Positions 12,591 through 24,593 are shown, counted from the first letter of the stretch. The stretch: DNA of 64,000 bases from Hippopus hippopus (GCA_946811185.2 OX328096.1:36902011-36966010), one strand, 5' to 3'. Numbers and translations: made by a program. The notes: generated from the sequence alone by a model not told the origin.

Positions 12591-13022
12591 ATAATTGATG
12601 CAATACTGTTTCAAATCCGTTCGCTGTCAAAACATGACTATTACGCAAATGGGGTTGGACCCATCAGCGTAAGTAGGTCATTTTGAAAATATTGATAAAT
12701 AACAAGGAAATGCTCTCGATTATTTTTCCCTAAAATGGTATTTATGTACCAGACATTTCTTCTACGGCTTGTAGGCGCCAGTATCTTATATAATGGCGAA
12801 ATAGGCCTGTCGCAATTGATAAATGGATCCATTTTGTAGGTCATATTGCTTTTTTTTCGTCCTCTCTACTAGCATTTGATTTCCCGGAAAATTACGTTAT
12901 ATTAGAATGATTGCAGCTTAAGTCAAAAACTATTTAGATCAAGTTGTAGTTGGAAGCGCAAGAAACAGAAAAAAATGCCCATAAAAACGTATCTTGTCCA
13001 AAAAAAAAAGGGATTTTAAGTT

Positions 13023-13200
13023 CAGTTAAATCCTATACCAAACAACCCCGAGTTTTACCGACTCTGATAAGTAAGGCTTTAGATAACATTGTGGGAAAAG
13101 TAGAAAATGCTGGTAACCAGCATTTTCTCATTTTCCCACAATATTTTCTACCATTTCACAAGCAAATTCCTTTCTTCTGGGCGACACTTCTAAACTGAAA
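13023..13200. repeat. M3 element, right end missing
   Basis: 'ATACCAAACAACCCCGAGTT', then the palindrome with 'GAAAATGCTGGTAACCAGCA'. It ends about 'TTTCACAAGCAAATTCC'. Confidence 0.75.
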
Positions 13201-13365
13201 ACGCCATCGGGTTTATTAGGGGCTCTTAGGCTTAAGCGAAGATAACATCGTATTGAAGTAGTTTTTAGCGTTATATTCAGTGTATAGAGGGTATTCAAGG
13301 AAAACGAAGCCTTTTGATATTATTACTGTATAAGTAATTTCAATTGCATCCTGATTCTATACATT

Positions 13366-13632
13366 TGAGCCATGCTCTGGGAAAAGGGGGCTTAATGCAT
13401 TTGCGAAAAGTATCGGCCCATGTCAGCCTGCGCAGTCCGCGCAGGCTGACATGGGCCGAAACTTTTCGCTATCTTTAAATTTTCTGCATGTCAAAGGATC
13501 ATTCTACCTCTTGATTCAGTCGGTTGTTTAAAAAAAAATGGATATTATGGATCCATGATCATGCGATGACTTGCTTGGTATAATGCTCCACGGAGATGCA
13601 TTAAGCCCCCTTTTGCCAGAGCGTGGCTCAAT
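13366..13632. repeat. M1 element, near-perfect copy
   Basis: From 'GAGCCATGCTCTGGGAAAAG' to 'CCAGAGCGTGGCTCA'. The central palindrome 'GCCTGCGCAGTCCGCGCAGG' is flanked by matching CCCATGTCA and TGACATGGG arms. Confidence 0.9.
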
Positions 13633-13674
13633 TTTATATTGTTTCATTTCATATGAAAAATGGCCAAAGACATA

Positions 13675-14248
13675 TGTGTCATGCTCAGTGAAAATTGAGG
13701 TTTAATGCATCTGCAGAAATTATCGACTCATGTCAGCGTGCGCTCAGGCTGACATGAGTCGAAACTTTTTGCTACATGTATATGAGCCATGCTCTGGTAA
13801 AAGGGGGCTTAATGCATCTCCGTAATCCATGATACCAAGCAAGTCATCACATAATTATTAATCCATAATATCTATTTTTTTTCTGACGACTGGTTGTATT
13901 ATTAGGTATACTGGTCCTTGTACATACAGAAAATCGACCAATAGCGAAAAGTTTCGGCCCAGGTCAGCCTGCGCGGACTGCGCAGGCTGACCTGGGTCGA
14001 TACTTTTCGCAGATGCATTAAGCCCCCTTTTCACAGAGCATGGCTCATATTATGTAAAGTTTCTGCATGCTCTAGGACCATTCTACCTCATGAGTCAGTC
14101 GGTCGTTAAACAAACTGGATTTTATGGATCCCTTATTATGAGATAAATTTTCTTGGTATAGGGCATCTCCGTGATCATGAGATAAATTGCTTGGTATAAT
14201 GAGTCAGGAAGATGCACTTAGCCCCCTTTTCCCAAAGCACTGTTCACA
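13675..14248. mobile_element. M1 inserted into another M1 (opposite orientation)
   Basis: The outer M1 is 13675-13785 plus 14052-14248. It breaks at 'TTTTTGCTACATGTA' and resumes at 'TTATGTAAAGTTTCTGCATG'. The inner M1 (about 13789-14050) is complete in the reverse orientation, ending 'CACAGAGCATGGCTCATA'. Part of the outer left palindrome arm is lost. Confidence 0.85.
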
Positions 14249-14311
14249 TATTATTATGTCCTTTCTGCAACTAAAATTTAATATAATGGAAATTATTAAC
14301 AACTTGAAATT

Positions 14312-14312
<1 letters not shown>

Positions 14313-14360
<48 letters not shown>

Positions 14361-14388
14361 TGAGAGAGAGAGAGAGAGAGAGAGAGAT
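14313..14388. repeat. (AG)n microsatellite
   Basis: A run of AG dinucleotides with one GTGTG interruption, followed by GATA/GGTA-like low-complexity sequence to about 14,470. Confidence 0.95.
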
Positions 14389-14959
14389 ATGGATGAATAG
14401 ATAGGTAGATATGAATAGATAGGTGGATGAGTGGGAAGGTGGATTGATTAATTAATTGATTGATTGACCTGATATTTGAAAAATAAGCTTAATAAGCTTC
14501 GTTGTCTACGTGGCTTCTTCAGGTAAATTTAGAGTTCGCGCCTGTACTTCGCAAAGACTTGTGGGACATGTTCAATAGTAGACATCGATTTTGTTGGATC
14601 TTATCTAGATATAAGCATTATGACGTCATATATGATGTCATAAAAATAGACGAAGCTACATATTGCATTACGACCATCTTGTTATTTAAACGCCAAGACT
14701 ACACATTTTTACTCAATTAAGCGATCAGTTTGCAGATAAATATATTATATTTATTTATCAGTGTTTCATTAAAAATTTGATTAATGGAAAAGAAATCTAC
14801 ACGGGCAAAATAAAATGCATCCGGTTTCGATACAGACCAAGATCTATCATTTTCACGGACTGCATTTTTTCAGAACTGAAGGCTGAAAACTAATTACTTA
14901 GAGGACAGACATGTTCGAAAAATGCTCTTTATGATGGGCTTGTAACCTATTTCTGTGAC

Positions 14960-15150
14960 ATATGAGCCATGCACAGTGAAAAGAGGGTTTAATACATCTG
15001 CAAAGAATATGTGACTCATGAAGAAGAATGGTCCTTTTAGAAAATTGAAAAATAGCAAAAGTTTCGGGCAATGTCAGCCTGAGCAGGCTGACATGGGTCT
15101 ACTTTTTGCAAATGCATTAAGTTCCCCCTTTTCACAGAGCATGGCTCAAA
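14960..15150. repeat. M1 element with internal deletion
   Basis: Starts 'TATGAGCCATGCACAGTG' and ends 'TTTTCACAGAGCATGGCTCA'. The central palindrome is shortened (TCAGCCTGAGCAGGCTGACA). Confidence 0.8.
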
Positions 15151-15159
15151 TGTATTCTT

Positions 15160-15985
15160 ACTTTTAAGATCCAGGTCTGAAACAAACACTAGCGGATTCA
15201 GCGTTTTCAGGCATCTTGTATTTAGGACGTCTCTTTCAGTCTAATCGAATGGACGATGACGGAAAATCAATTACATCGACTTCTAAAACATTTCTAAAAA
15301 ATGCAATCATTTCTCTTCGATGCTGACAGTCTTATATTTTTATGCATTTCTGAGGGAAAGAAAATTGCTTCTGCTTATACTGCCATATCATATGTCATTT
15401 TTACTTTTACAGCCGACAGAATTCTGGGTATGTGCAGAAATCGATATTGGCGGTTGCAGCAAATTTGCAGCATAATGCAAGTTGATGCACAGTGTGCATC
15501 TTTACCTAATACGGATAACATCTAATGAGTAATTGGTCACAAATGTTCAGAGCTAAGGACAAAAAGGTATGTTCACATCTGTCTATTTGAGTTTCAATAA
15601 GCATGTTCCGTCTACTTTTTACCAAATCTAAAATTGTCTGAAGAGTATTAACATCTTGCCGATTTCATTTAGACCTTTTCTGTCCACAATTTGTATAGGT
15701 CGTGTGTTTGGCTGTTTGTTTGCTTCACCATGTAAATTTGAGTCAAATTTGGATACTTAAGTTTGCGCCAATAGGATGTGATCATATTTGTATTCAGTGA
15801 ATGAACGGATGGCTTAGGGTATACTTTGATCGATATGTTTCGCCCGGTATTAAGACATTTTTTCGCATTAATCTAATTTTGTAAATATACCTGCATCAAC
15901 AAAAAGACTTAATATTGCTAAACATGGAAACTACAAGATTCACCACAGCAAAATTTTAATGTAATTTCAAACTTTATGCTTTAAG
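15160..15985. other. Upstream region of gene C
   Basis: No confirmed exon. A good donor (AAAAAG/GTATGT at about 15,565) precedes gene C exon 1 by about 440 bases and could close a 5' untranslated exon. This is inference only. Confidence 0.3.
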
Positions 15986-16006
15986 TTGACACAAACATCT
16001 GAAGAC

Positions 16007-19000
16007 ATGGGGCGAACATTCCAAAGGTTGCACAGAATGATTTGTCTGATTCTTATTGGTTTACTATCACATCACGTGACCAGGTGGAATGTTGCAGCTG
16101 GGAATATCAACGCAAGCTACATGGACAAAAGAAGCCTTGTATGTTTTGCTCTTTTTATTTATTCTGTGATAGCAATCCAAGGCAAACGAAATAGGACAAA
16201 GTAAAGAAAAAGCTGATCTGTTTTTTTTTTTTTAAATTTCTGAAGATAAAGGATCCATGAATGAATGAAAATAAAATAAATTTCAGCTGCATGAAAAATT
16301 AGGGTCCGTATTTACCCACTATGTTAAATTTCAATCCTGGTCTAATTCTAGATTTAGAAAGTAACGCAACTTCTGATAGGCTAAAACCGAATGTGGTAAG
16401 CTAATCAGAAAGTGTGTTGCTTCCAGATTAAGAACATAGAATAAGACCGAGCAAAATAAGAAATTTAAGTTTTTTCGTGAAACCGGACCATGACACATGT
16501 GATCGAAAATTAAAAAAAAAAAACATTGTATCTGGCCTGCAAGAAATTAGCCATTATAATGTCATTGATGAAAAAAGTAGCTTAAAAGCTGAACCCTTTC
16601 CCACACAATCCAAAATTTTATCGACCTTAATGAAGAAGCCTCTAGAAAACATTGTGGGAAAAGGATAAAATGCTGGTAACCAGCTTTTTTTCCTTTTTTC
16701 GCAATGTTTTCCGGACTTTCATAGACGAATACCGCCATTTTAGGAACATTTAATTCGTCGTCTGCAAATACCTCGGAATTAGACACATCAAAAATCTTGT
16801 CGGATGGTAAAGAATTAAACCAAGATCAGCCGACACAACTAATCTGATCTTGAGTTAACACTAGCATTACTTCATTCTTCGGTATGATAAATCTTTCTTC
16901 ATTTCCCGATGAATGACAATTTTAGCCGTGAAAAAAGTAAAGTTATACAAGCGAGAGGTGATTAAATGGTAACGAAGCGTTTCTGCAAAACTTCAATATA
17001 GTAATCAAATTATGCATGTACTTTGTGCAATTACTCTCAGTACATACCGTTGTCTGGGCATGTCATATTCTTCGAAGGTAGACCTGTCTGCTATGACGGA
17101 TCAGCATCCTGAACAGGAATATAAAAACGTGGTGTGTAAACTACACTCTGCCTCTAAAAAATAGCAATGGAGAAATTGGCTTTAAACAATGATTTTGTGG
17201 AAAAATTCTAGCATATTTTTCGGTCCAAACTTCTTAAAAATTCAATTATTTCAAACGAAAAAAATAATTTTAAAAGATGCCAGTGTTAACTGCAAATCTT
17301 TGTGTACAGTGTATAAATATATAGTTAAGGAAAACCAGGCTTTTTGCAGGTTTTTCCACAGACTTATTAACAAAAAATGTCTGGGCTTATACCGGGGCTA
17401 TTTGGCAAGCATATAGGGTTGTATATATTTATAAATGATTGGTGCATATGTTATATGCTTGTTGACTTGTACCACGTAGCATTTTTTTTAAATCAAAATA
17501 TATTAATTTTGAAATTCGCCGAATCGATTGCCATTTTAAAAGGTAGTCCGGCTCTGTAGCCAGAATACCCATATCAGATGGGTATATATTTGCAAAATGC
17601 CACCTAGCGGAAGATAATTCAGTACATACATGATACAGTGAACACATATTATAGAAATGCTCTTCGTATTTTGTAACATTATTTTTGTAAAATTAGGTTT
17701 ACGCCGACTTCAACAGATTTTCAGGGGTACCTTTCACTAAACTGCGTAGACTGACGCAATTTTTTGTTCGGATTGAATATACACACATGCGAACTATGCT
17801 TTAACCAAAGGTATGGACCGGCGTAGTTATGGAAATATGTACTCAAATCGCAAAGTTATGCAGTTCAGTAAAACTTGTTTTCAGACTTTATGCTTGCGTA
17901 CCTAGATTGTGTACGCAAATTTCGTGCGTACGCAGTCTAGAGAAAGGTACCCCAGTTATATAGATATATCGCAATTCTGGCAAAAATCATTAAACTTTAA
18001 TAAACTTATTTGCTTTTATTGCGTTTCATGAGGTATTGATTTGCTATGGAGCTGTTTAGGCTGTGAAATATAGCTTATAGAAAGTTACGTTGCCCTTTGT
18101 TTTCCTTTTAGATTAATTTAAAAACCAATCTGTAAAAAAATGTAATGCTATACTGTTTAACTCCTTACCAAATGATACATTTCTAGAAACATCCACACTG
18201 AAAGCATTCGGAGACGATAAATTTAATGTGTGACAAATGATTAGCTTTATCTTTAAAGAATAGAAAACATTATGGGAAAAGGAGAACATTTTGGTTACAA
18301 CAATGTTTTCTAAAGCGTTTTCTCACCGTCGTTAAAACCCGGTATTTTTTCGTAATAGGTTAACAGTTTTTATTCTGATTTTAAGGTATTTTGATAAGAT
18401 TTCCGTTTCTTTATCGTCGTCATCGGTTGCCCATATGTTACGGGGGATAGTACAAGATACTAGACGAAATCCATCCGGAGTTCTTTGAATTACTCGTTCG
18501 TTGTATATATAGCACCGTCGAACGAGACCCAGGTTTCAAGTCTGACCCAAAAGACTATCAGTAATTTTAGTCAGCCAGCCGTGGATCGAACACACACCCT
18601 CAAATGGCCCGAAATTTGTTGCTCCGATGCAGATCTTAGGCGAACAAAAACATAACAAAAAATCCACAACAACAAAAGCAAGAAAACTCGATAATCATCT
18701 GCCTTTAAAGTTTTTTCTATATTCCATACAGAATTTGAGCAGTTCAGTTTTGTCCCTCTTGACGCCATCAATCCCCGAAGGTGACGATATTGAGTGTTAC
18801 GTTGAAGTACCATACGTAAGTATCATTTGGTCTTTAACATGCGAAAAGTGGCTTTCGGACATTTGCGTAAAGTGTCGTCTCGTCCGAGACGGGACCTTTT
18901 TGTCAACATTAGATTTTGTCTTACAGTATACTTGCGTGAAACAGAAATTCACACACGATCGGAAAAGTGTCGTCTATGATCAGCCTGTGCGGATTGGGCA

Positions 19001-22000
19001 GGCTTATCTGGGACGACACTTTACGCAAATGTCCGAATGCTTCTTTTCGCGTGTTGCAGGCCAATTTTATGACATGTAAACGACACTTCTTTGTGTTATT
19101 TTAATCCGTTGCTGAAATGGCTATTTTAATCTCAATCAAAACTATCACAAATGAAATAAATTTAAAAAAAATGAAATGTGAAATGAGCCATTCACTGCCA
19201 AAATGTTTGATGCGTTTCCGTGATGCATTATATCAAACAAATCATCATGTGATTATGGATCTATACAATCCATTTTGTCTCACAACTGACTAAATTATGG
19301 TGTAGAATGGTCCTTTAACCCTTTACCACACGGCGAAATTTTAGACCTACCCAAATTGAAAGCATTTGCACGCGACATTTTTATAGTGGCTCAAATGGCG
19401 CAATTTTTCTTTGATAGGGTAGAAAACTTTGTGGGAAAAGGAGAAAATGCTGGTTACCAGCATTTTCTCCTTTTCCCACAATGTTTTCAAAAGGCTTCTT
19501 CCTCAGGGTCGTTAAAAGTCGTCACTGTGTGGTAAAGGGTTAATACAAAGAAATTTGACCAATAGCACAAAGTTTAGACTCTGGACGGCCTGTGCGGACT
19601 GCGTAGGCTATGTCGACACGTTTTGCAGATGCGAAAGACCTGCTATTCACAGGGCATGGCTCAAATGTTAACGTGACTTTGTTGAGTTGTTTCACCCATT
19701 TCTGAACAGACTACTGTACTCTGAATCTCAATTAAAACTATTACAAATAACAAAAGGTCAAAAAAGAAATGAAAGTATCAAACGTATCACTTTATAGCAG
19801 TTTGGAAAGTATCGTGGAATATTGAGTTATTGCCTGTTCCTAGCAGATGCTCCTTTCCCTGCAATATTTCCTAAAACTGTCAAATATACTGGTTTTAGAA
19901 ATCACCATTCTACTATTCTGCTCAGTATTTTTGATATCATTTTAAGAGAAACAAATCTATTCGGTATGGTGAAGGAGTACGATATTTCAGTATGAAATGG
20001 TATAGCCAAATTATTCGGGGGGGAAAAAACCCGAGGTGTCGAGCGAAAGATAAAAATATGCAAGTTCTGTACAGTACGATCTTGATCCACACTGTTCAAA
20101 AAGCAACAAAAATTCTTATTGGTACTCAAGGGCCAAAAGACAAAAGTTTAGACTTGTCCAATTTCAAAGCAGACAACAAATCAAGGGCGGTTCAAATAAC
20201 GAAACTTGCCTTAAACTGAGTAGAAAACATTGTAGGAAAAGGTGAAAATGCTGGTAACCAGCATTTTCTCATTTTCTACAATATTTTCAAAAGCTTTCTT
20301 TATCAAATTCGTTAAAACTCGGGATTGTGTGGTAAAGGGTTATATGATTGTATTTGGATATTTAACACATGTACGACAGTTAAAAACCCCTGCAAACTAC
20401 TCATTTAGCCTTCCAGCAGACAAAATAAAACAAAAGAAAACATTCTGGAAAAAAAAAAGAAATGGAAATTGCTGATAAATGACTTCTCCACTGCAACAGT
20501 TTTTCAAATTTATTCATGCGTTAAACTTTTTATCATCTTGACGATCCACACTAGGGTTTATTCAGTCACATTTTGCATTTCTTACTGATGGTAATGAAAT
20601 AACTCAACCAAGAGACAAAATTTTGGACTTATCTAAATTCAAAGCAATTGCAGACGACAGACAGAGTGTGCCTCAAATGATGGAAGTTGTTATAGAAAAG
20701 GGTAGGATACAGTGTGGTACAGGAGAAAATGCTGTTAACCAACATTTTCTCCTCTTCCCACAATGTTTCCAAAAACCTTTCTTTGTTAAAACTCGGGATT
20801 GTTTTGATTAAAGAAATGGACGATAATATGGCTTGCAACACGCAAAAAGGGACATTCGGACATTTGCGTAAAGTGTCGTCTCGGATCAGCCTGCGCAGTC
20901 CGCGCAGGCTAATCCGAGACGGCACTTTACGACTACATTAGATTTTGTGCTACAGTAGACTTGCGCAAAACAGAAAATTAAATAAAAACGGAAAGTGCAG
21001 TCCGCGCAGGCTGATCCGATATGACACTTTACGCAAATGTCCGAATGCCCCTTTTCGCGTGTTGCAGGCCAATTATGTAGTTTATACCGTTGGTCAAGAT
21101 CAAAAAACTTTGAGCCAGTTGTATGTAATCTCCTCAATCGTATTGTGCTGGACGAATTTAAGCACAAGTTGGTAGAATGTCCTGCTGTCGGTGACATAAA
21201 AAGCCATCTATTCAGTTGTCTTGATAGCAAGTTAGACTATGATAGTTTTTCTGAACTGGTGCTGGTTCCAAATGATAAATTTCTCATTATGGTTTTGGGT
21301 GCCAACAGCAGCTCAGTAATGTCCAATGAGAAAGCATCCTGGTTTGTGGTAAAAGCAGTACATTACGTTTATCAATGCTTTCACGGTCCATATGTACAGT
21401 AACAGTCTTCTTTTTTTTTCTTTTCAAGAATGATTTGAATCAGAAATCTACAGTGTTTCCATCCACGCAAGAATGAATTTACTTCTAAAATTAATTTTTG
21501 AATTATTTATAACATGTTTCCATCTTATTGTGATTTATTCAATTAATCTCCAGGTGGAGGAATTAAAGTGAATGATTGTATTATAATTATTATTTGTAAC
21601 GTTTGGCGTTTGAAAATGAAGAAATCTTTTTTTTTTTTTCATTTTGCTGGCAAAAGAGCGTACAGGACTTGTAACCAAGGGATCGCTGGTTCGAATCTCC
21701 AGCTTCTTTTCGAGTATTGATGATAGTCATTGCGACAGGACTCATTCCTCTCTCACTGCTGACCACTGCTTCGACGATTGTTATGTGGGAAAGCAGCCAG
21801 TAGCTTGTCGAAGAATATTGAGATAATTCATGGTAAAAGAAACTTCAGGCGAGCATGGATAGGTATAATACCCCAGCGATATAACTGATATAATGTTGAA
21901 AATGGCTATAAGCAAACAAACAAACAAACAAACAAACAGACAAACAAACAGATCGCGTATGAGTGTATTCTTTTAGTTATTCTTGTCAACAGGTGCGATG

Positions 22001-22124
22001 GGGAGACGGTCGGTGCGTCCAACTTGGCGGTTATCTATCGAGACCTTACGTTTGTATAAGTGGCGCCCATTTCGAGTTTCAGGATGAATGCCAACGGATC
22101 ATTGCAGATCGGACGGCTCCATAG
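16007..22124 (+). CDS. Gene C: secreted four-cysteine protein, array copy 3 (shortest)
   Basis: Three phase-0 exons: 16007-16138, 18732-18815 and 21993-22124, giving 115 residues. Exon 1 encodes a hydrophobic segment (MICLILIGLLSHHV) after ten polar residues, so Met1 or Met11 could start. Exon 2 has only 28 codons and keeps the DDIECYVEV block, but lacks the PD-x-x-x-AY segment of genes B, D and E. Exon 3 reads GDGRCVQLGGYLSRPYVCIS then G...DECQRII and stops soon after. The junctions are CTT/GTATGT, CATACAG, TAC/GTAAGT and TCAACAG. All four family cysteines are present; CQSG is CISG here. Both introns are full of repeats. Confidence 0.8.
16305..16470. repeat. M5 repeat
   Basis: 'GTCCGTATTTACCCACTATG' at the left, a central pair of 'CTTCTGATAGGCTAAAAC' and 'GCTAATCAGAAAGTGTGTTG', and 'AGAATAAGACCGAGCAAAAT' at the right. 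Confidence 0.65.
16587..16820. repeat. M3 element
   Basis: 'GAACCCTTTCCCACACAATC' to 'GTCGGATGGTAAAGAATTAA', with the central 'AATGCTGGTAACCAGC'. Confidence 0.8.
17035..17235 (+). promoter_or_regulatory. Duplicated promoter-like block, copy 1
   Basis: Closely matches 23725-23925. The shared order is GTTGTCTG..CATGTCATATTC, GACCTGTCT.CTATGAC, AACAGGAATATAAAAACG (TATA-like) and ACTCTGCCTCTAAAAAATAG. It lies inside intron 1 of gene C and no repeat family explains it. It could be a promoter and first exon carried along in a duplication; that is inference. Confidence 0.45.
17236..17720. other. Intron 1 of gene C, no recognised content
   Basis: AT-rich sequence without exon-like segments or known repeat families. 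Confidence 0.4.
17722..17953. repeat. M8 palindromic element
   Basis: Begins 'AGGGGTACCTTTCACTAAAC' and ends 'TCTAGAGAAAGGTACCCC', an inverted repeat. A related end lies at 41,565-41,590 (GTGAAATGTACCCCTGG). Confidence 0.7.
18158..18372. repeat. M3 element, centre deleted
   Basis: 'AACTCCTTACCAAATGATAC' to 'TTTTTTCGTAATAGGTTAAC'. The central palindrome is shortened to 'GGAGAACATTTTGGTTAC'. Confidence 0.7.
18835..19063. repeat. M2 element 20 bp after exon 2 of gene C
   Basis: 'CATTTGCGTAAAGTG..' and 'TTTACGCAAATGTCCGAATG' arms are kept. The left GC palindrome is deleted ('CGTCTCGTCCGAGACGG'); the right one reads 'GCCTGTGCGGATTGGGCAGG'. It starts only about 20 bases inside the intron. Confidence 0.8.
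19184..19675. mobile_element. M3 inserted into M1
   Basis: The left M1 half (19184-19315) ends at 'GTGTAGAATGGTCCTT' and the right half (19546-19675) resumes 'AGAAATTTGACCAATAGC'. Between them is a complete M3 (about 19316-19545), one of the best palindromes in the window ('GAAAATGCTGGTTACCAGCA'). The junctions TTTAACCC and GGGTTAAT suggest TTAA or TTA as target. Confidence 0.85.
20130..20342. repeat. M3 element
   Basis: 'AGACTTGTCCAATTTCAAAG', the palindrome 'GAAAATGCTGGTAACCAGCA', and 'GTGTGGTAAAGGGTTA' at the end; the left terminus is diverged. Confidence 0.8.
20605..20815. repeat. M3 element
   Basis: 'CAAGAGACAAAATTTTGGAC' to 'AAAACTCGGGATTGTTTTG'. The central palindrome is 'GAAAATGCTGTTAACCAACA'. 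Confidence 0.75.
20828..21073. repeat. M2 element
   Basis: 'ATGGCTTGCAACACGCAAAA' to 'TTTTCGCGTGTTGCAGGCCA', next to an M3. The left GC palindrome is perfect and the right one is truncated ('AGTGCAGTCCGCGCAGGCTG'). Confidence 0.9.
21650..21955 (+). repeat. tRNA-derived SINE
   Basis: Has a B-box-like 'GGTTCGAATCTCC' at about 21,690, a body 'GATGATAGTCATTGCGACAG' shared with 61,390, a tail 'GAGCATGGATAGG' shared with 61,535, and ends in an (AAAC)n run at 21,921-21,950. The A box is weak. Confidence 0.7.
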
Positions 22125-22311
22125 ATTGGAACATACAGCCTAAAAAGAAGACACACGATGATCCTGAGCCATTTTTATAATCCTGGAACAAATTTACAAC
22201 AGACTTTTATGTGTTCAACCTTGTAAAATATGGATAATTGGTTTTCGAACGTTACTAAAGAACCTATGTTAAGTTTTCCAGAAATGTAGAAGTCACTCTT
22301 TGTCAATCCTT

Positions 22312-22570
22312 TGTGCCACGCTCTGGTAAAACAGGGCTTAATGCATCTCTGTAATGCATTATACCAAGCAAGACATCACAAAATGATGGATCCATAAAAT
22401 GCATTTTGTTGACCAACTGGCTAGACCACAACGTAGGATGATCCTTTGACTTGGAGAAAATTAACCACTAGCAAAAAGTTTCAGCCCATGTTTGCCTGCG
22501 CCGACTGCGCAGGCTGACATGGGCCGATACTTTTTGCAGATGCATTAAGCCCCCTTTTCACAGAGCAGGG
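22312..22570. repeat. M1 element
   Basis: 'GCCACGCTCTGGTAAAACAG' to 'TTTTCACAGAGCAGGGGTC'. The central palindrome 'GCCTGCGCCGACTGCGCAGG' is intact. Confidence 0.9.
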
Positions 22571-22649
22571 GTCGTTTTATGTTTCTTTTTTATATTATGG
22601 GCCAGTGGCCTAGATACTGAATAAAAGGTCTATGTCTATGATCATCAGC

Positions 22650-22892
22650 GTAGATAAATTCTTTACCAAATAATCACGAGTTTTAACGACTCCGAAGTAA
22701 AACGCGTTTGAAAACATTTTTGGAAAAGGAGAAAATGCTGGTAATCAGCATTTTCTTACTAACATTTTCTTTCAATGTTTTCTACTCATTCACTGACGCA
22801 TTCCATCGTTTAAGTTACATAAGATTTGTCGTCTTCGCATGCTTTAGATTTGGACAAGTCTAAAATTGTGGCGTTTTGTAAAAAGTTTAGGT
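22650..22892. repeat. M3 element
   Basis: 'AATTCTTTACCAAATAATCA' to 'GGCGTTTTGTAAAAAGTTTA'. The palindrome carries a small internal duplication (GCATTTTCTTACTAACATTT). Confidence 0.75.
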
Positions 22893-23720
22893 TTGATACA
22901 TGAAAACACGAAATTTTTGGAGGGAATTTGTCCTTTTGTCACAATTATTTGAAAAAAGTGGTCTACTTTTATACGCAAAAAATCTTCTGCGGATGGTTAT
23001 TCATTTGTTTACGCCCTAAACTGTAGAATGAATTAGTCAGATATCTCCAACCAATTGTAACAAATACTAATATTGCAATTTAAAAGATCTTTTCATCGGA
23101 ATTTCTTCCGACATTCTAGGTGCAAGATCAAACATAACTTGTCGTTTGATCTTGGTCTACATTGTCCGCAAAAAAACAACAACAACATTTATGCTGCGCT
23201 TACCACACAAAAGTTAAGACAAAAGAAACTCGACGGTATTGACTACCGTTGTTTAACGTTCCGAGTGCAGATAACATGAAATTGATGTTTTCAGCAAGTC
23301 AATAATGACCAAGAAAATGCGATTTCAAAGCTGTGCCTTGGTCAGCCTATCTTATAAATATCGGGTAATAAACGTCCAAAATTACACTGCACCTTCTTTG
23401 CATTCTTGATCTACAATATCCATAATTTCAATTTCAAAAGTCTTCGAAACATTCAAAGGAAGAAAATTATCCATTGTTAACTGTACGTAGGTACATATTA
23501 TTTGATATTTCTTCCTTCTAGTGTCTTGTTAATGTGGTTGAAAATAAATGAATACAATAAGTAAAAAAAAAAAAGGTCTTTTTTGTACGTATAAGAGAGA
23601 AATCTTCGACCTTTTAACTTTTGCAAGTAGCCGATGAGATCATAAACCATTTTCCTTTTGTCATTAACGTTTTGTCTGTGTAAGATTAGTTAATCTATTT
23701 TCATTGAATGGCGGAGAACT
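22893..23720. other. Intergenic, no recognised content
   Basis: The region between genes C and D. AT-rich, with no exon or repeat family identified. Confidence 0.4.
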
Positions 23721-23724
23721 GAAT

Positions 23725-23925
23725 GTAACTCGTTGTCTGCACATGTCATATTCCTCGAACTTTGACCTGTCTACTATGACACGTCACGATCTTGTACAGG
23801 ATAAATATTGATACGCGGTGCACAAACCTCAAAACTCTGTCTCTAAAAGGCAGCAATTGGAAAATGGCTACAAATAATACGTTCTGTCGAGAAATCAAGC
23901 CTGTTTTTCCCTCCAAGTTTATTGA
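23725..23925 (+). promoter_or_regulatory. Duplicated promoter-like block, copy 2
   Basis: Matches 17035-17235. It carries 'CACATGTCATATTCCTCGAA', 'GACCTGTCTACTATGACAC', 'CAGGATAAATATTG' (TATA-like) and 'ACTCTGTCTCTAAAAGGCAG', then ATGGCTACAAAT, which opens a 51-codon frame that I do not trust as a gene. It is about 5 kb upstream of gene D exon 1 on the same strand. The promoter role is inferred. Confidence 0.45.
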
Positions 23926-24201
23926 AGCTTTAACTGTACAATTCCAAATGAGGGAAAAGAAAAAAAAACTTGTCCAGTTAGATTGTTTTACAAATCGATA
24001 TATACGTAGTTCCAGATGATTAAGAACAAAATTTGATTTGAATTATATAGGGCCTTACACACATATCATAAGTCATTATTATATCTATCGCAACATCCCC
24101 AATGGAACCAAGGATAAAAACAAAGGAATACAGGTGAAAGGACCAATCTGTTATTTGGTTACTGTTAGTCTTTATCTGGCAAGGGAGACAATTTAATTTA
24201 G

Positions 24202-24350
24202 AGGAATGGCCCTCATTCAATCGGTTATTTTACAAAGTAGTTTTATGGATCCACAATATTATGATGACTTGCTTGGTATTATGCATCACGGAGATGCATT
24301 TAGCCCCCTTCCCCCCCCCCCCCTTTGCCAGAGCATGGCTCAAATTCAAT
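24202..24350. repeat. M1 right part
   Basis: 'TATGATGACTTGCTTGGTAT', 'CACGGAGATGCATTTAGCCC', a poly-C run, and 'TTTGCCAGAGCATGGCTCA'. Confidence 0.75.
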
Positions 24351-24384
24351 CTACAATCTAACTCCTAAGACAAGCCAACGTGGC

Positions 24385-24510
24385 CTGTATTCACCAACCT
24401 TTTTTTTTTTATAATTATCTTAGTCAAATACTCAAGAGTTTTCTAATTTTCAAAGTAAAGCAATTTCTAATTGGCTATGGCATTTGGTTTATAGATAGAA
24501 TCACACCTTG
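24385..24510. repeat. M5 left part
   Basis: 'CTGTATTCACCAACC', 'TACTCAAGAGTTTTCTAATT' and 'TTTCTAATTGGCTATGGCAT'. A probable second part lies at 24,950-25,060 ('GCGTATTGACCAACC', 'AAAGTAACGCAATTCCTGAT'). Confidence 0.6.
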
Positions 24511-24593
24511 CACTTACAGGCAGTCTTCTACTTTATTCATTAACATAACAACGAGCACTGCGCCAATCTATGCATTCTGGAATGCCTTTTCCA

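Noticed and set aside
14502..14720. Open frame after a possible acceptor at 14,520
   Set aside because: No similarity to the gene family, low-complexity AT-rich end and no partner exons.
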